Shown here piece after piece: positions 24,016 to 35,784 of a stretch of 64,000 bases of DNA; the first letter of the stretch is position 1; every line of letters starts with the position of its first letter. The stretch lies in NCBI RefSeq assembly GCF_000005505.3, contig NC_016135.3, positions 11,006,613-11,070,612 of the forward strand, read 5' to 3'. The position numbers and the translations under genes are program-made. The notes beneath the pieces were generated by a model. The model did no database searches, was not told where the DNA came from, and saw only the letters and a program-made list of their open reading frames with translations. This DNA is from Brachypodium distachyon (lineage: Eukaryota > Streptophyta > Magnoliopsida > Poales > Poaceae).

Positions 24016-24269
24016 TTAATAAGTAATGGCTGTTGTAATGGTTGATGTAACAGAGAACCTGTAATGTTGTACCTTGCCTTCATCTTGTCATGAATTGGCT
24101 AATGTTTTAGTATCCATGAACGTGTAATGGTAGCCACTGTAATGGCTGATGTATCCATGAACCTGTAATGGCTATTTACTGTTAATGTTGATGCAGTGGG
24201 AGTTCAGCTTTGTCTTACAGTGAACCATTAACCTGTATGTTAAAAGTTTGATGAACAGCAAAGTTGACA

Positions 24270-24545
24270 GCATTCATAGTTTGACAGTGAATGAAAATGA
24301 AGCAACTTTGAATGAAAATGATGCAACTGTTGACATGTATGTTTTAGGTTGAACCATTTACAGTGAATGAAAATGAAGGAACTATTGACAGCATTCATAG
24401 TTTGACGTCACAGCAAAGTTTGAGTACTTCAAAGTTTTACATCATCACAGTGAATGAAAATGAAGCAATTGTTGACAGCACTCATAGTTTGACATCACCG
24501 CAAAGTTACTTCACTCAGAAAGTTTTACATCATCACAGCAAAAGT
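24270..24545 (+). repeat. Imperfect tandem repeat between the two MULE genes
   Basis: The words 'cagtgaatgaaaatgaag', 'attgacagcattcatagttt' and 'aaagttttacatcatca' recur with a period near 110 bases, plus shorter partial copies. It lies between the convergent 3' ends of the two element genes, a place where shared terminators would be expected. Confidence 0.75.
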
Positions 24546-25870
24546 TAATTTAACTTAGTTTTACAGGAAATCACAGCAAAGTTTGATCATCACATCACAA
24601 CAAAGTCACTTCATAGTTTTACATCATCTCATCCCAGCAAAATGCAACAAGTTTCATGACAACTTAGTTTCATCGCAGCATAACATACTTGGACTTGCAG
24701 CCACCTCCTTCACTCATGGGAGGGCAAATTTCTAGAAGCTTGAACTCCAGCCTGCCTCCTATCCCTCATAGGTGGTATCTTACCTTTCACAGGCTGTTCC
24801 TGGGCATACCTTGCAGGCAGTCTACCTGCTGTGGCCCTACTTGGTCTGGCTGGAGCTTCTGGTTGTTGGGCTGCTTGCCTTGATCTTGTCATTGGGGCAG
24901 TAGGAGCAGGAGTAGTAGATGCAGCTGGAGCTTCAGGTTGTTGAGCGGAGTTCTTCCTTGGTGGCTTGAAGGCAACTTTGACTGCTGGAATTGATCCTGC
25001 CCTTTTCCTTGGTGCTGGAGCTTTCTTTGGTGCTGGTGGAGCAGGAGGTGAGGGACCAGGGGGAGTTGCATCATGATTTGAAGATGGGCCAGCTTCATAT
25101 TTGGAAGATGGGCCTGCCTCTGGTTACCCTGCTGTTCCATCATGCATAGTAGAAGCATAATTCCTCTGTCACAAAAAAAATGGTGGGTTAGATATTTGAA
25201 AACAACAGTGCAACATTCAATAAAATATGGCACTGGCAATTTATACCTTGTGCTTGATCTTTCTTAATGCAAGTTCAGGCTTCAGAGGGACTGCACAGGT
25301 AGTATATTTATGCCCTAGCTTCTGATAGTTGGAGCAAGTGGATGTGGTCATCCTTCCTCTTCCAACTGGATTCTGGTTTTCATCCTGGCTCTTCTTTCTA
25401 TTTTTCTTTTTCCTACCAACCTGGACTAGGAATACTGGTGGGTCAACATCTCTTGTTTCTGTTTTTGTCCAATCAAGATGCCCTGGCACTGGGAATACAG
25501 TGTGGCTGTGTGTGCTTATGTACAGAGGCTTCTTAAAGAAGTCACTGACATAATCTTCTAGTGATTCTTTAGCCTGTAGATGGCACAAACAACATGTTTG
25601 CAGGGAATTCAATTTAGGTCCCACTTCCTGCAGCCACAAGTCTTGTTCTCCAAGTTCACTGCATATGCATTGTTTTCAGATGTTACTTGCCATAGTCCTT
25701 TTGCTGCACACACAGGCTTGCAGAACTTGTACCACTTTTTCTCAGTTTTCAGCTTCTCTCAATAGTGTGGTGTTATGTCCCATTCTGCCTTCTCAAGTCC
25801 AACTCTCTTTGCATGGAACCTAGCCATTAACTTTGTCCTAATGCTATCTATCATTGTCACTATTGGCTTG

Positions 25871-27551
25871 TGTTAGGTTCGTTGCATAGGAAACAAAAAA
25901 TTTTCCTACGAGAAGTGCGGAAGAAAACCCAAGAATATATATACTAGATGTATGTAACGAGAGGGATCATGAACACCATACCCTCGTAGACCGCTAAGCG
26001 TTATGATCACGAGATCGTTGTTGGTGTAGTGGAACTTTCAATGAGATCAATCTCAGTGCCGAACGGACAGCACCTCCTTGGTATCCACACGTTCAGCTTC
26101 ACGTTGTCTCCTCCTTCCTCGATCCAGCAAGCGAGAGGGAGAGGTAGACGAGATCCCGGCAGCACGACGGCGTGGTGACTATGGTGAATATTCTCACGGG
26201 CAGGGCTACGCCGTGCGCGTGAGAAGAGGAGGAGAGGAGGGCTCAGGGGAGAGAGATCCAACTGAAAGCTTGGGGTGTCTCTCTCCCTTGCCCCCCCTTC
26301 TATTTATATAGGGGTAGAGGAGGCGTGGCCGGCCAGGACTATCCCGTGGCCAGGACTCTCCCGCGGCCAGGACTCTCCTCCTGGCCGCATGGGCCCTGTG
26401 GGCTAGCCCCTCGGCCCATTAAGGCCAGGGTGCTCCCTCACAGGCCCATTTAGCCCAGGGATAGGTGGGCCTCAAGGTGGAACCCTCCGGATCCCTCCGG
26501 AACCTTCTAGAAGCTTCCCGGTCAAAACCGGGAAATATTCCAAACTTTCTAGAACCCTGAAAACAACTTTTCATATATAAATCTTTATCTCCGGAACATT
26601 TCGGAGCTCCTCGTTGCGTCTAGGATCCCATCCAAGACTCCGAATCATAATTCGATATCATCATCATTTATCTCATCTAACCCAAGCAACATGAAACGTT
26701 AAGTGTGTGACCCTACGGGTTCGAGAACATGTGGACATGATCAAATATCAATAACCAATAGCGGGACCTGGATGTCCATAATAGTTCCCACATATTCCAC
26801 GAAGATCTCATCGGTTGAACCACTATGTCGAGGATTCAATTAATCCAGTATCTAATTCTCTTTGTCTCGCGATATATTACTTGCCCGAGATTTGATCGTC
26901 GGTATCGCCATACCTAGTTTAATCTCGTTACCGGCAAGTTCTCTTTACTCTTTCCGTAATATAATACCCCCGCAACTAAACACATTAGTCGCATGCTTGC
27001 AAGCTCATTAGGATGTTATATTACCGAGAGGGCCCAGAGATATCTCTCCGTCACAAGGAGTGACAAATCCCAGTCTTGATCCATACAACCCAACAAGCAC
27101 CTTCTGGGATACCTGAAAAACACCTTTATGATCACCCAGTTACGAGATGACGGTTGATGCCCACAAAGTATTCTTCCGGTACTAGGGAGTGGCATGATCT
27201 CATGGTCTAAAGAAATAATACTTGACATAATAAAACATAAGCAACTTAAACTTAAGTGACACGATCAAAAGCTATGTTTAGGTTTGGGTCTGTCCATCAC
27301 ATCATTCTCCTAATGATATGATCTCGTTATTAAATGACAACACATGTCTATGGTTAGGAAACCTTAACCATCTTTAATCAACGAGCTAATCTAGTAGAGG
27401 CGTATTAGGGACACGGTATTTGTTTATTTATCCACACATGTATTTGAGTTTCCAATCAATACAATTATAGCATGGGCAATAAACATTTATCAAGAACAAT
27501 GAAATATGATAATAACAAATTTATTATTGCCTCTAGGGCATATTTCCAATA
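25871..27551 (-). mobile_element. Solo LTR, Copia (BARE/Angela type), in mudrA exon C
   Basis: Read on the minus strand it starts TATTGGAAATATGCCCTAG and ends 'cctatgcaacgaacctaaca', the same family as the LTR at 18556 but in opposite orientation. GCTTG lies on both sides (25866-25870 and 27552-27556). The length is 1681 bases. A minus-strand TATA box (TATATAAATA) lies at 26301-26310. Joining the flanks and dropping one GCTTG restores the transposase frame. Confidence 0.94.
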
Positions 27552-28885
27552 GCTTGTTCCTAACCTTGATAATGAAATTGTTGAACACTTCACTCAGATT
27601 GTTAACTACTAGGTCAGTTTTGCAATTAGTATCCATGGCATGCCTAGCCCAGTGTTTTGGGTTGATTTTACTAAGCCATTCCCAAGCTTCTTCACATTCA
27701 TCTTTAAGCCTACCCATTGCAGCATCAAAATATGCTTCGTTCCAAGAATAGGCAGCAGTATCAAAATGTGTTTTCGATTCACCCCCCCTCTGAAACCAGC
27801 AGTCTTAAAGTTGGCATATATATATGTCTTGTGCAATGTCTCTGAGGACAATTTGGGAATACTCTATGCATTGCAGTGAGCAAACCCTAATAATTGAAAG
27901 ATAACAATGTAAACTGAAACTCCATTGCAGTTAAGTAAGACATGAATGTGCAAGTGGGAATAACAGAGCTTACCTTTTGTCTGTCAGACATGAATGTGAA
28001 TCTACTAAACTTGCTGCTGTCTCCACCAAGAGCATACTTCAGTTGCTCCAGGAACCAGCACCAGGACTGGGTGTCTTCTTTCCCAACTACACCAAATGCA
28101 AGTGGGAATAGGTTGTTGTTCCCATCCCTTCCAGTGGCAGCCAGCACTTGTGCACCTGTGGTTAGCTTGACAAAGCATCCATCAACACCTGCATTAATGA
28201 TATTGTCAGTTATATGCCTCGACTATTTTCTGCATTTATAACTTTTCTAATAAATCACTTAACATACCAATAAAAGGCCCGCAACCATTAAGGAACGCCT
28301 CCTTCTGTGCATTCAACATCATGAACAGGCCATGAAACCTGGGGTTCCTTGCTGGATTAGGATGGTTAATTGTGCAAACTGTTGCTCTGCTTCCAGGGTT
28401 GGTATCCATAACTGTCTACACATAATCTCTTATCCTTTTGTACTGGCCCTTGTGATCACCCAATACTTCTGTCCATGATTTTGCCCTAGCTCTGTATGCC
28501 ATCATCTTGTGCACATCAACACCATGTGCTCTCATTGTGTCATCAATGATGGACTGCACTTTATAATCTGGATCAGATCTGACATTTTCTTGGTATGCTT
28601 GAGCTAGCCAAGTGCTGTTTATCCTTGAACTCTCATGGGTTATACCACATGTATGTGGTATAACCACCTCCGTCAAGCAATGTGTCTTCTCTCTTGCAAT
28701 CTGTGATGATGCCATGTAAAATGGACAAGGACCATCACTTCTGCAGCAGACTATGACCCTATCTTTGTCATTCCTAAGATAAGTGTAGTCTCTTCTGTTC
28801 ACAATGTGATAGTTCTTCAAAGCATCTCTGAACTGATACACATCCTTGAAGCATAACTGTTCCTGAAATTGTTCATGTGCAAGTG

Positions 28886-31800
28886 TGTGAGACTCCGGGA
28901 CCGAATTTATGCAATTTAGCCCCAAATGCTAACTCGCGCATAAATTAAGCCCCAGTGCCTCCCTACGATGAACACTTCACAACATACACGCAATTTGTTC
29001 ATTGCAGGTTGGAACAAAAATGATATCATTACATCACTCTAGGACACAAGATTAAGCCAAGCTCATACAGGGAGCGAAATACCAAGTTATTACAACTCAC
29101 GGACACATGTCCACAATCATCATTACACCAGCGGAAGCAAATTAGGCCCGAGTACGGACAAGCTTACAATTATTGCCTAAGAGGCTGAAACTGAAAGGAG
29201 AGCCCGCCACAAGTTCACAGAACCATGCTCTGGAATCTGCTGGCTAAACGTCGAAGCTGTCGTCGTCGAACTCCACGAAGTAACCACTCACCTGCTCCTC
29301 TGGGAACTCTGGAGAAAACAACGTTGCAAAGCAACTGAGTACAAAGTACTCGCAAGACTTACGGGAGATCTAAACTAGATATGCAACAAGTCTCAAAGGA
29401 TGGATAATACGGTGGTGTTATGCAGCAGCAATATATTTAGAAAGACACACTAATGACATCGTCTAATTAGAGGATAAGAAGCGTCTACTAAGTGAGGTGA
29501 TCTTCTAATAACTAACACCAACCAAACACAACCTCTTATCACCCCCCTCAACCCCTTGTGAGGAAACGATCCAAATGCACTCACACTTAAGCAGTTTTAA
29601 GCATATCCATGATTAAGGCTAATTACTACTCAAGTTTATGATTAAGTTGATTAAAAAGATTAAGTTCTCTATAATCAAGTAATGAGCAACCAAGTCGTCC
29701 ATAACCGTGGACACGGCTTTCCGAAAGATTTATCCCTGCAGGGTGTGCCAATTTACCTGTACACGTTCGTCCAACCCTTGTTGCCACTCGAGTAGGAACA
29801 CAAAAAGACGTGTGTCGGCAGGATTGGGCAACACGACGTTTCCAAGCCACACAACTAATCCAGCGGACCAACCCAACTGACTCTATCCGAAACGAGAGCC
29901 CGGCCAAAGCGTCGTACGGACTCAAGAGTTGCGTGGACAGATGGTAGTGGTTCAAGACCCGCAGGATGACCACTCCAGACTAGTGCGGCAATCCTATATG
30001 TATGCAAAGTACCAACAAATCTCCAAACAAAACACCAGTGTATATGCGATATGCCAAATGGAATGCCCGAACTATGTGGCCCCTGGAAGAGCTATGAAAC
30101 GAGTACTAAGCCGAGGGGGAAGCCGTATCTTCTCCCACGAGCGGTTAGTGCGAAGTTTCTTGGGTCGGCGAAAATGAGAACTCAGTCCTTAGGTCGGCGC
30201 CAATGGAACAAAACACCAATACGTTAGCACGGCCTCCCATCGTTGCCTTGTGCAGGTAATATAACATGTCACAGTTTAATAATTGCAATTAAATACAGAA
30301 AGTAGCATGTGGATGTAGCAATTTTGTAACCCCAAATAAGGACACTAGACTAGCAAGCTAAGCAAACTTCTAATGACCAACTAGGGCAATAACAAACATG
30401 TGACATGGTAATGGGATAAGGAACAAGACAGCAGGCATTTGAGTAGAGCTGACTAAAGCTATGCAATTCTAGAGGCATCGTGACATGAACCGAGAACGTA
30501 ACTTAATGCAAGAAAAAGAGAGAGGCATTGGGTATAATCAACATGTACAAGGAATGGCTACTTGCCTGGATCCTCGGTCGCTGGGCACCGAGAGAGGGGG
30601 TCCGAAGAAGTGTGGGAACCCGGTTCGTCGACGGAGTGGGACGTAGACGCTAACGATAAGATCCAAACACACAAGGTAGGTAGGAATAAGCATACATAGG
30701 GTGCAATGCGCAAACAAGGATGCATGGCATGTGATAAGATGATGCATTCAACTTAAACAAGAGTTGCAGTATTTATTGAAAATAGATTATCCATTAGCTA
30801 GTAAGATGGATGATAACAGTGGTTACACTTTGCCCAAATATAATAAACAGTAACAAGGTCATCAAATACAAGTTCCAAGGAATAATTCACACTTTTACAG
30901 AAGGTTCAAACTCATTACCAATTTTAAACTAGGAGCTACACAAGTTCTTCTGTTTGAATTTCAAATCTGGGACAGATTTGAAATTTGAAAACTCAAAGTG
31001 TAAATCTAATTGCATAGTTAAATTCCTTGCATTTTTCTGATTCCAAAACATATATGGTTTACCCAATTTGGACTGAGCATGCATTTACTAGGATTTAAAC
31101 AAGATAAAACAATTTTCTGCAATTAAACAAAAACCAAAAGGAAAAACCCACGCGGATCCGGCGCATGGACTCGGTCCACCGGGTGCAGCGGTGCACCAGG
31201 CAACTGACAGGTGGGTCCATGGGGCCCACGTGTCAGTGGACGATGAAACTCCAAAAATTGGGGTTTTTATTCCGCACCGGCGGGGATCGAACCCGCGATG
31301 CGCGGATCTGGGCGACCGGACGGACCAAGCGGCCAGTCGGGCTACAATTCGGATTTCTATAGTTATAGGGTGCATACCCTTTTAAACCAAAGGGAAAAGC
31401 CGGTGGCTTGAGTGACTCGTCGGTGGCGACCTCGCAGCACGGCGGAGCAACAAGGCTCAGCCTTTTCTCGTTCCTAGACCGGCAGAGGCAAGGTGGCTCG
31501 ACGGCCACCATGCAAGCCTCCCCGGAGCACCGGCACGGCATGGAGCAAAAGCTCGCCGGCGGCGTCCCGGGCACGGTCGTCGCAAACTAACGCTTACGGT
31601 GAACTAAAAAGAGAGAGGAAAGGAGGCACGAGTGCGCGAGGACGTGGCGAAGCTCACCGAGCAGGAGTTCGCCGGCGAAGAGGAGGGAGCTCGCCGGAAT
31701 TGAAGAAATGCTCGTCGGCGGCTGAAGGGGAAGATAGTCGATCTCCGGCCAATTACTTCCGTGTAGACGAAGTAGACGCGCTCGCGGTTCTTTTGACGCG

Positions 31801-32661
31801 GTCGGCCGGGCTTGAGGACAACGGAGACGGTGGCTCGACGCGGCGGCGCCCACGGCTCGGAAAGGAAGGCGACGGCGGCACGCAGAAAAAAGGAGAGGAG
31901 GACCCGTCTAGGGTTTCCTGGCGCTAGGGCTGCGAGGAGGGGCGCGGGACGGCTTAAATAGGGGCGCAGAGCTCTCCCTGTCGCTGCCGGAGGCCGATGT
32001 GGAGCGGGGGGCTCACCGGCCAGGAAGAAGAAAAGCAGAGGGGAAGAAGAGCTTGTGAGAGGTGGCGCATTCTGGAGAAGGCGCCTTCGCGGCTGGGAGG
32101 CGGAACGCGGGCGTGCGCGATGAGGATGGGCCGCAGCGCTGCTGGGCTGCACGGGAGAAGATGGGCCGTGGGGCGCGTTGCTGGGCTGCGGGGCGCCGAG
32201 GCGGTTGTTGGGCCGGCTCGGGCCCGAGGTAAGTTTTCTTTTCTTTTTTTTTTCCTTTTTCCTTTTTCTGTTTTCTGTTTTCTCTTTTGCAAATAGCCTT
32301 TGATTCAAAATTCAAATACCATTTTGAAGAGCTGAGAAATAGGAGAATTCAAATATGGTACTACTATTTGGGAAATATTCAAATGGGATTAAAGATTGTA
32401 AGACCCATTTGACTCTCTTTTATAAAATATAGGAAAAGGAATTCAAACTCAAAGAAGGAAGGATGATTCATATTGAATCTTCTAGCAAATTCAAACAACA
32501 AGATTTCAAACCACAAGTTAAAATGTAATTTCAAATTTATGTGAAGCAAAGAAGAGATGACATGGCATGGATGCAAATGTAAAATGTCATGCAACAAGAA
32601 TTTAAATTACAAACAGGTCCAACAAGGGCTTAATGTAAGATGTTGCTCTCGGGCTGTTACA
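28886..32661 (-). mobile_element. Large solo LTR or LTR-only element (probably Gypsy) in mudrA exon A
   Basis: The minus strand starts TGTAACAGCCCGAGAGCAAC and ends 'cccggagtctcaca', giving TG...CA ends. AAGTG flanks both sides (28881-28885 and 32662-32666), an exact five-base target duplication. Dropping one copy rejoins the transposase as WYNEKLPL-AHEQFQEQL in frame. The 3776 bases hold no gag or pol, so this is a long solo LTR or a non-coding LTR element. A minus-strand TATTTAAG near 31955, upstream of a GC-rich stretch, is a likely LTR promoter. Assignment to Gypsy is a guess from LTR size and sequence style. Confidence 0.9.
31270..31365 (-). other. tRNA-like segment with A and B boxes inside the large LTR
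   Basis: Read on the minus strand, 'tagcccgactgg' fits the RNA polymerase III A box, and 'ggttcgatccc' inside 'gcgggttcgatccccgc' is a perfect B box and T arm. The spacing, about 55 bases, is slightly long for a tRNA. Acceptor ends do not pair convincingly, so it is not a functional tRNA. It may be a SINE head or an old tRNA trapped in the LTR. Confidence 0.5.
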
Positions 32662-33670
32662 AAGTGGCAATTTCTCATTGTACCAAACCCTAGCCTTAAC
32701 TGGCTTTGCTCTTCTCTTACTCTGTGGTTTTGGTAAAAAGGTAGGAATGGGCTGAGCACCATCATGATCACAAGAATCTACAAGGTCAACACAGTCCTCA
32801 CTATCTTGTGCACCTATATATTCCTCATCTGAACTATTCCTCTGTGATGCCTTCTGCAAATGTTTTCTTGTCTTCTCCTTTGCAACCTTGCATTTCTCTT
32901 CATAATTCTTTTTCTTCTTAGCCTTCTTCATATTGTCAATCCCTGCTTCAGGGGCAAAATGAAGAGGCTCTGGCTCGTAATCATCATCTGATTCCTCATC
33001 ATCTTCTTCTTCTGATGATTCTGCTACATACAAATCATCAACTTCAGTGTCTCCTTCATAGACCTCACCCTCTGCATCATTGTACTCAGGTGTGTATCCC
33101 TTACTGACTTCTGATTCTGGTTCCTTTGCTTTCTCCTTTCCTTTATCATTTTGGTGTATCTTCTTCCTCTTTGCTGTGGCATTGCTCTCACCTACATGCT
33201 CTTTGTTGACACTCTCCTCATCAGCACCAGGTGGCTTTCCCCTTCTCTTGTTCCCAGCAACTGGTACATCAGCATAGAACTCCTGAAAAGAGCTGCTCAC
33301 AGAACATGGCCTAACAGGAGAGAAATGAATCTCTTGACTGCCCCTTTCCAGAACATAGAGGGTTAACACCCTTTCTTTCCCAAACTTCTCCTGAATATGT
33401 GGCATTTGTTTCTGATGATGCAACAATTCCCATCCTGTTATCCCTACATCTGGCGTCTCAACATAATAAATATGATCCCAAGACTCCATTCTTGAATAAC
33501 CAACCAACTGACGTATATTGCCGAAGGTAAGATAAGATCTTCCCACAGTCCTCTGTACCATCTTTCTGCCACGGTACATAACCTTCACCGACCACAACTG
33601 GTCCTTGAAACTAAGAAAGAGACATTGCAAAAATGTTGTACAAATTTTTAAAAGAGTACACAGCCTAAGA

Positions 33671-34027
33671 GATGAAGGAAATACACCTAGCTCGAGAAAT
33701 CCCCAATTTGGGAACCCTAGTTCTCTCGGCAGGAATCTGGAAGCAAAATCGGCTAATAGAGTAAAATCTTAGAGCCATTTCACCAAGAATCTGAGGATTT
33801 GTCAACAATTTCATGTCGATCATTGCGGATTTCAAAATACCAAAAGCTAGAGATGAAGGAAATACACCTAGCTGGAGAAATCCCCAATTTGGGAACCCTA
33901 GTGCTCTCGGCAGAAATCTGGAAGCTAAATCGGCTAATAGAGTAAAATCTTAGCGCCATTTCACCGAGAATCTAAGGATTTGTCAACAATTTCACGTCGA
34001 TCATTGCGGATTTCAAATTGGGGATAG
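33671..34027 (-). repeat. Tandem duplication (about 178 bases, two copies) in the mudrA leader
   Basis: Copy one begins at about 33671 and copy two at about 33849, both with 'agatgaaggaaatacaccta' and both ending 'tcattgcggatttcaaa'. They differ at scattered sites. On the minus strand each carries an ATG (MIDxKLLTNP); in the outer copy it is closed at once by TAG, and in the inner copy the frame stays open for about fifty codons. The duplication lies between the right terminal repeat and the first recognised transposase exon. Confidence 0.88.
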
Positions 34028-34210
34028 CTAGGGTTCTACGCAGATGGCTCGAGGTCAGGGGTGAATCGATTCGGCGAAGGCGGAAAAGAGGCGGAGAGGA
34101 GGAGAACTGACTCGAGCCGGCGATTGGATCCAACCAGTCCAACGACTTCTTTGGCGGCCAAGAACACGCGGTCGGGAGTAGGACAAACAGCTCGTGAATC
34201 CCTGAGAAAG

Positions 34211-34443
34211 AATAAAGAAGCGAACAGTTATCGGGTCGGGTCGGGCGGGCGCCCGTTAAGATCCTACGTGGCATCTGAGATGTGGGCCGCCCTTGTCGGA
34301 TTTGCTGTTAAAACGGCTAAACCGGGTCATTTGGGTTTTCTGAAACAATTAGGCTCTTAACTTGTGATTTTCTGTGGCAAAGCGCAAAACGTGTGCCTCC
34401 GTGAAACTCTAGCCTCAAAACCTGTGGTTTCTTGAAATTTACT
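34211..34443 (-). repeat. Right terminal inverted repeat of the MULE
   Basis: Inverted partner of 22906-23138. Shared words include 'aataaagaagcgaacagtta', 'gggcgcccgttaagatccta' and 'ggttttctgaaacaatta'. By analogy with MuDR it would carry the transposase promoter. Confidence 0.92.
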
Positions 34444-35172
34444 TTTTTCATTAGGTATAAACGAAATGAATTTAATTTTGTTTGGTTGAATTTGAATTCT
34501 ATGTACAAAGTCATGTTTGTCTACCACAGGTATTTGTAGAGTGAGACATAATTCAAGAGAAATGATGACTTTTAGAAAGGAACTGAATTTAGTTATAGCT
34601 AGTGTGTTTCCATGAAATTTGAGATAGAATTCATATGACCATTTGTGTGCCAACCAAGCAAGTTGATTTATGTAATTCAAAATGGGTGCCAAACGATATA
34701 TTAGTTCTTTAGCTAATATATGAGATACCAATATTTCTTATATGTTGGTTTCACTCATTCTAAACGAACAAGATGAGACTATTCACACTCTCCTCATCCA
34801 CTTCATACATCGGCTTTTGATATTCCAAAATTTAATTAGAGTTCAGGCCTTGGGCTGATCAGGTCCACAACTAGTCCAAATTCTAACATATATTTCTTGT
34901 ACTTCCAACAAGAATTTGGATAATATAGGCCTTCATTTTTTTTTTCGACTGTTGATTATTCTTTTTGTTCGAAGGAACAAAAGTCTAATTTCATGCTCGA
35001 GTGGGCAAACAAATATCCGTGCATACGCAAAACAACAAGTGGGGAGTAGACGCAATGAGGAATTAAATCAGAATTCAACTGCACTGTACGGCTGTTCTTG
35101 TCTGAAATTGTTGCAGCCTAGTATGCAATATGAGTTATGATTAACGAATAATCCACTTCTAAAATATTAAGA
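34444..35172. other. Spacer between MULE and CACTA element
   Basis: AT-rich sequence with no recognisable coding content. Its last three bases, AGA, are the left target duplication of the CACTA element. Confidence 0.5.
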
Positions 35173-35184
35173 CACTACTCCAGA

Positions 35185-35530
35185 AAACCCCTCCAGTGGC
35201 GGTCAAAAAATGGGGTTGGGGCCGGTGATCACGCCCGCCACCAACTCTGCGTCGCTGGAGGTTTTAGCACCGGTGGCGGGTAAAATACCGGCCACTGCCG
35301 CACCGAGATCACCAATGGCGGGTAAAATACCCGCCACCAAAGACCTACAAACCGCCACTGTAAATCACTCCGGCACCTCCCGAAAAGTGCGTGGAGTACA
35401 TGAGCGGCGGGCAAAGTACCCGCCACTGGACATTTCCAGTGGCGGTATGTGGCCACCGCCACTGGAACCTTTTCCAGTGGCGGTGGTGTCTAACCGCCAC
35501 TGAACAGGTTTATAACCGCCGCTGGTACTA
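35185..35530. repeat. Left subterminal repeats of the CACTA element
   Basis: At least ten copies of CCAGTGGCGGT, GCGGGTA and CCGCCACTGG in both orientations. In En/Spm elements such repeats bind the TnpA-type protein. They fold into hairpins. Confidence 0.9.
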
Positions 35531-35784
35531 TTTTTTCCTGAAAAAAATAAATGAATTATTTATAAAAATAAATATTCCTGTAGCACAGAAATAGCAGGAG
35601 TACAGTACAGCACAGACAATAGCAGGAATACAACAGCACAGTATACATCACGAAAGAAACAGAATAGCAGCAAATATATTATAAAGATCCACACGAGTTA
35701 AACATTCAAGTCACATGCATGTATACAAAGTGTTTGAAAGAATGAGCCACAAATAGAAGGGTTCCACACATTTTAACCACTTTT

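Larger units (their letters stand above)
24710..33610 (-). pseudogene. mudrA-type MULE transposase, split by two LTR insertions
   Basis: Exon A starts after an acceptor at 33611 (FKDQLWSVKVMYRGRK), contains the plant MULE N-terminal domain, an acidic linker (SSEEEDDEESDDDYEPE) and the MuDR DNA-binding region (QFRDALKNYHIVNRRDYTY). A GT-AG intron leads to exon B (28188-27974) with the catalytic core: VDGCFVKLTTGAQVLAATGR and FTFMSDRQK, the DDE-type acidic residues. Exon C starts at 27886 and runs to a SWIM finger (CGCRKW then IPCKH) and a decayed zinc knuckle (CSNYQKLGHKYTTC). The last exon encodes a Pro/Ala-rich basic tail ending at 24710. Breaks: TAG at 28416, frameshift in the seven-C run at 27782-27788, TGA near 25760, a stop and frameshift in the SWIM finger, a TAA in the tail, and solo LTRs at 25871 and 28886. 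The original start was not identified. Confidence 0.92.
22906..34443 (-). mobile_element. Mutator-like transposon (MULE) with two nested solo LTRs
   Basis: Inverted repeats of about 233 bases at 22906-23138 and 34211-34443 bound the element. Outer ends read AGTAAATTTTAAGAAACCAC on the left and the closely matching AAGTAAATTTCAAGAAACCAC type on the right. The minus strand holds a mudrA-type transposase (24710-33610), broken by mutations and two LTRs; the plus strand holds an intact small gene (23251-24015). Removing the LTRs and their duplications gives about 6.07 kb. The flanks 'ttttcaataag' and 'ttttcattagg' are a possible imperfect target duplication, so exact ends may shift by one or two bases. 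Confidence 0.9.

Noticed and set aside
24270..24545. CRISPR-like or satellite array at 24.3-24.5 kb
   Set aside because: The repeats are imperfect with unequal spacing in a plant transposon; an ordinary minisatellite explains them.
35210..35503. Small frames across the CACTA subterminal repeats
   Set aside because: Low-complexity products of repeated 'ccagtggcggt' words.
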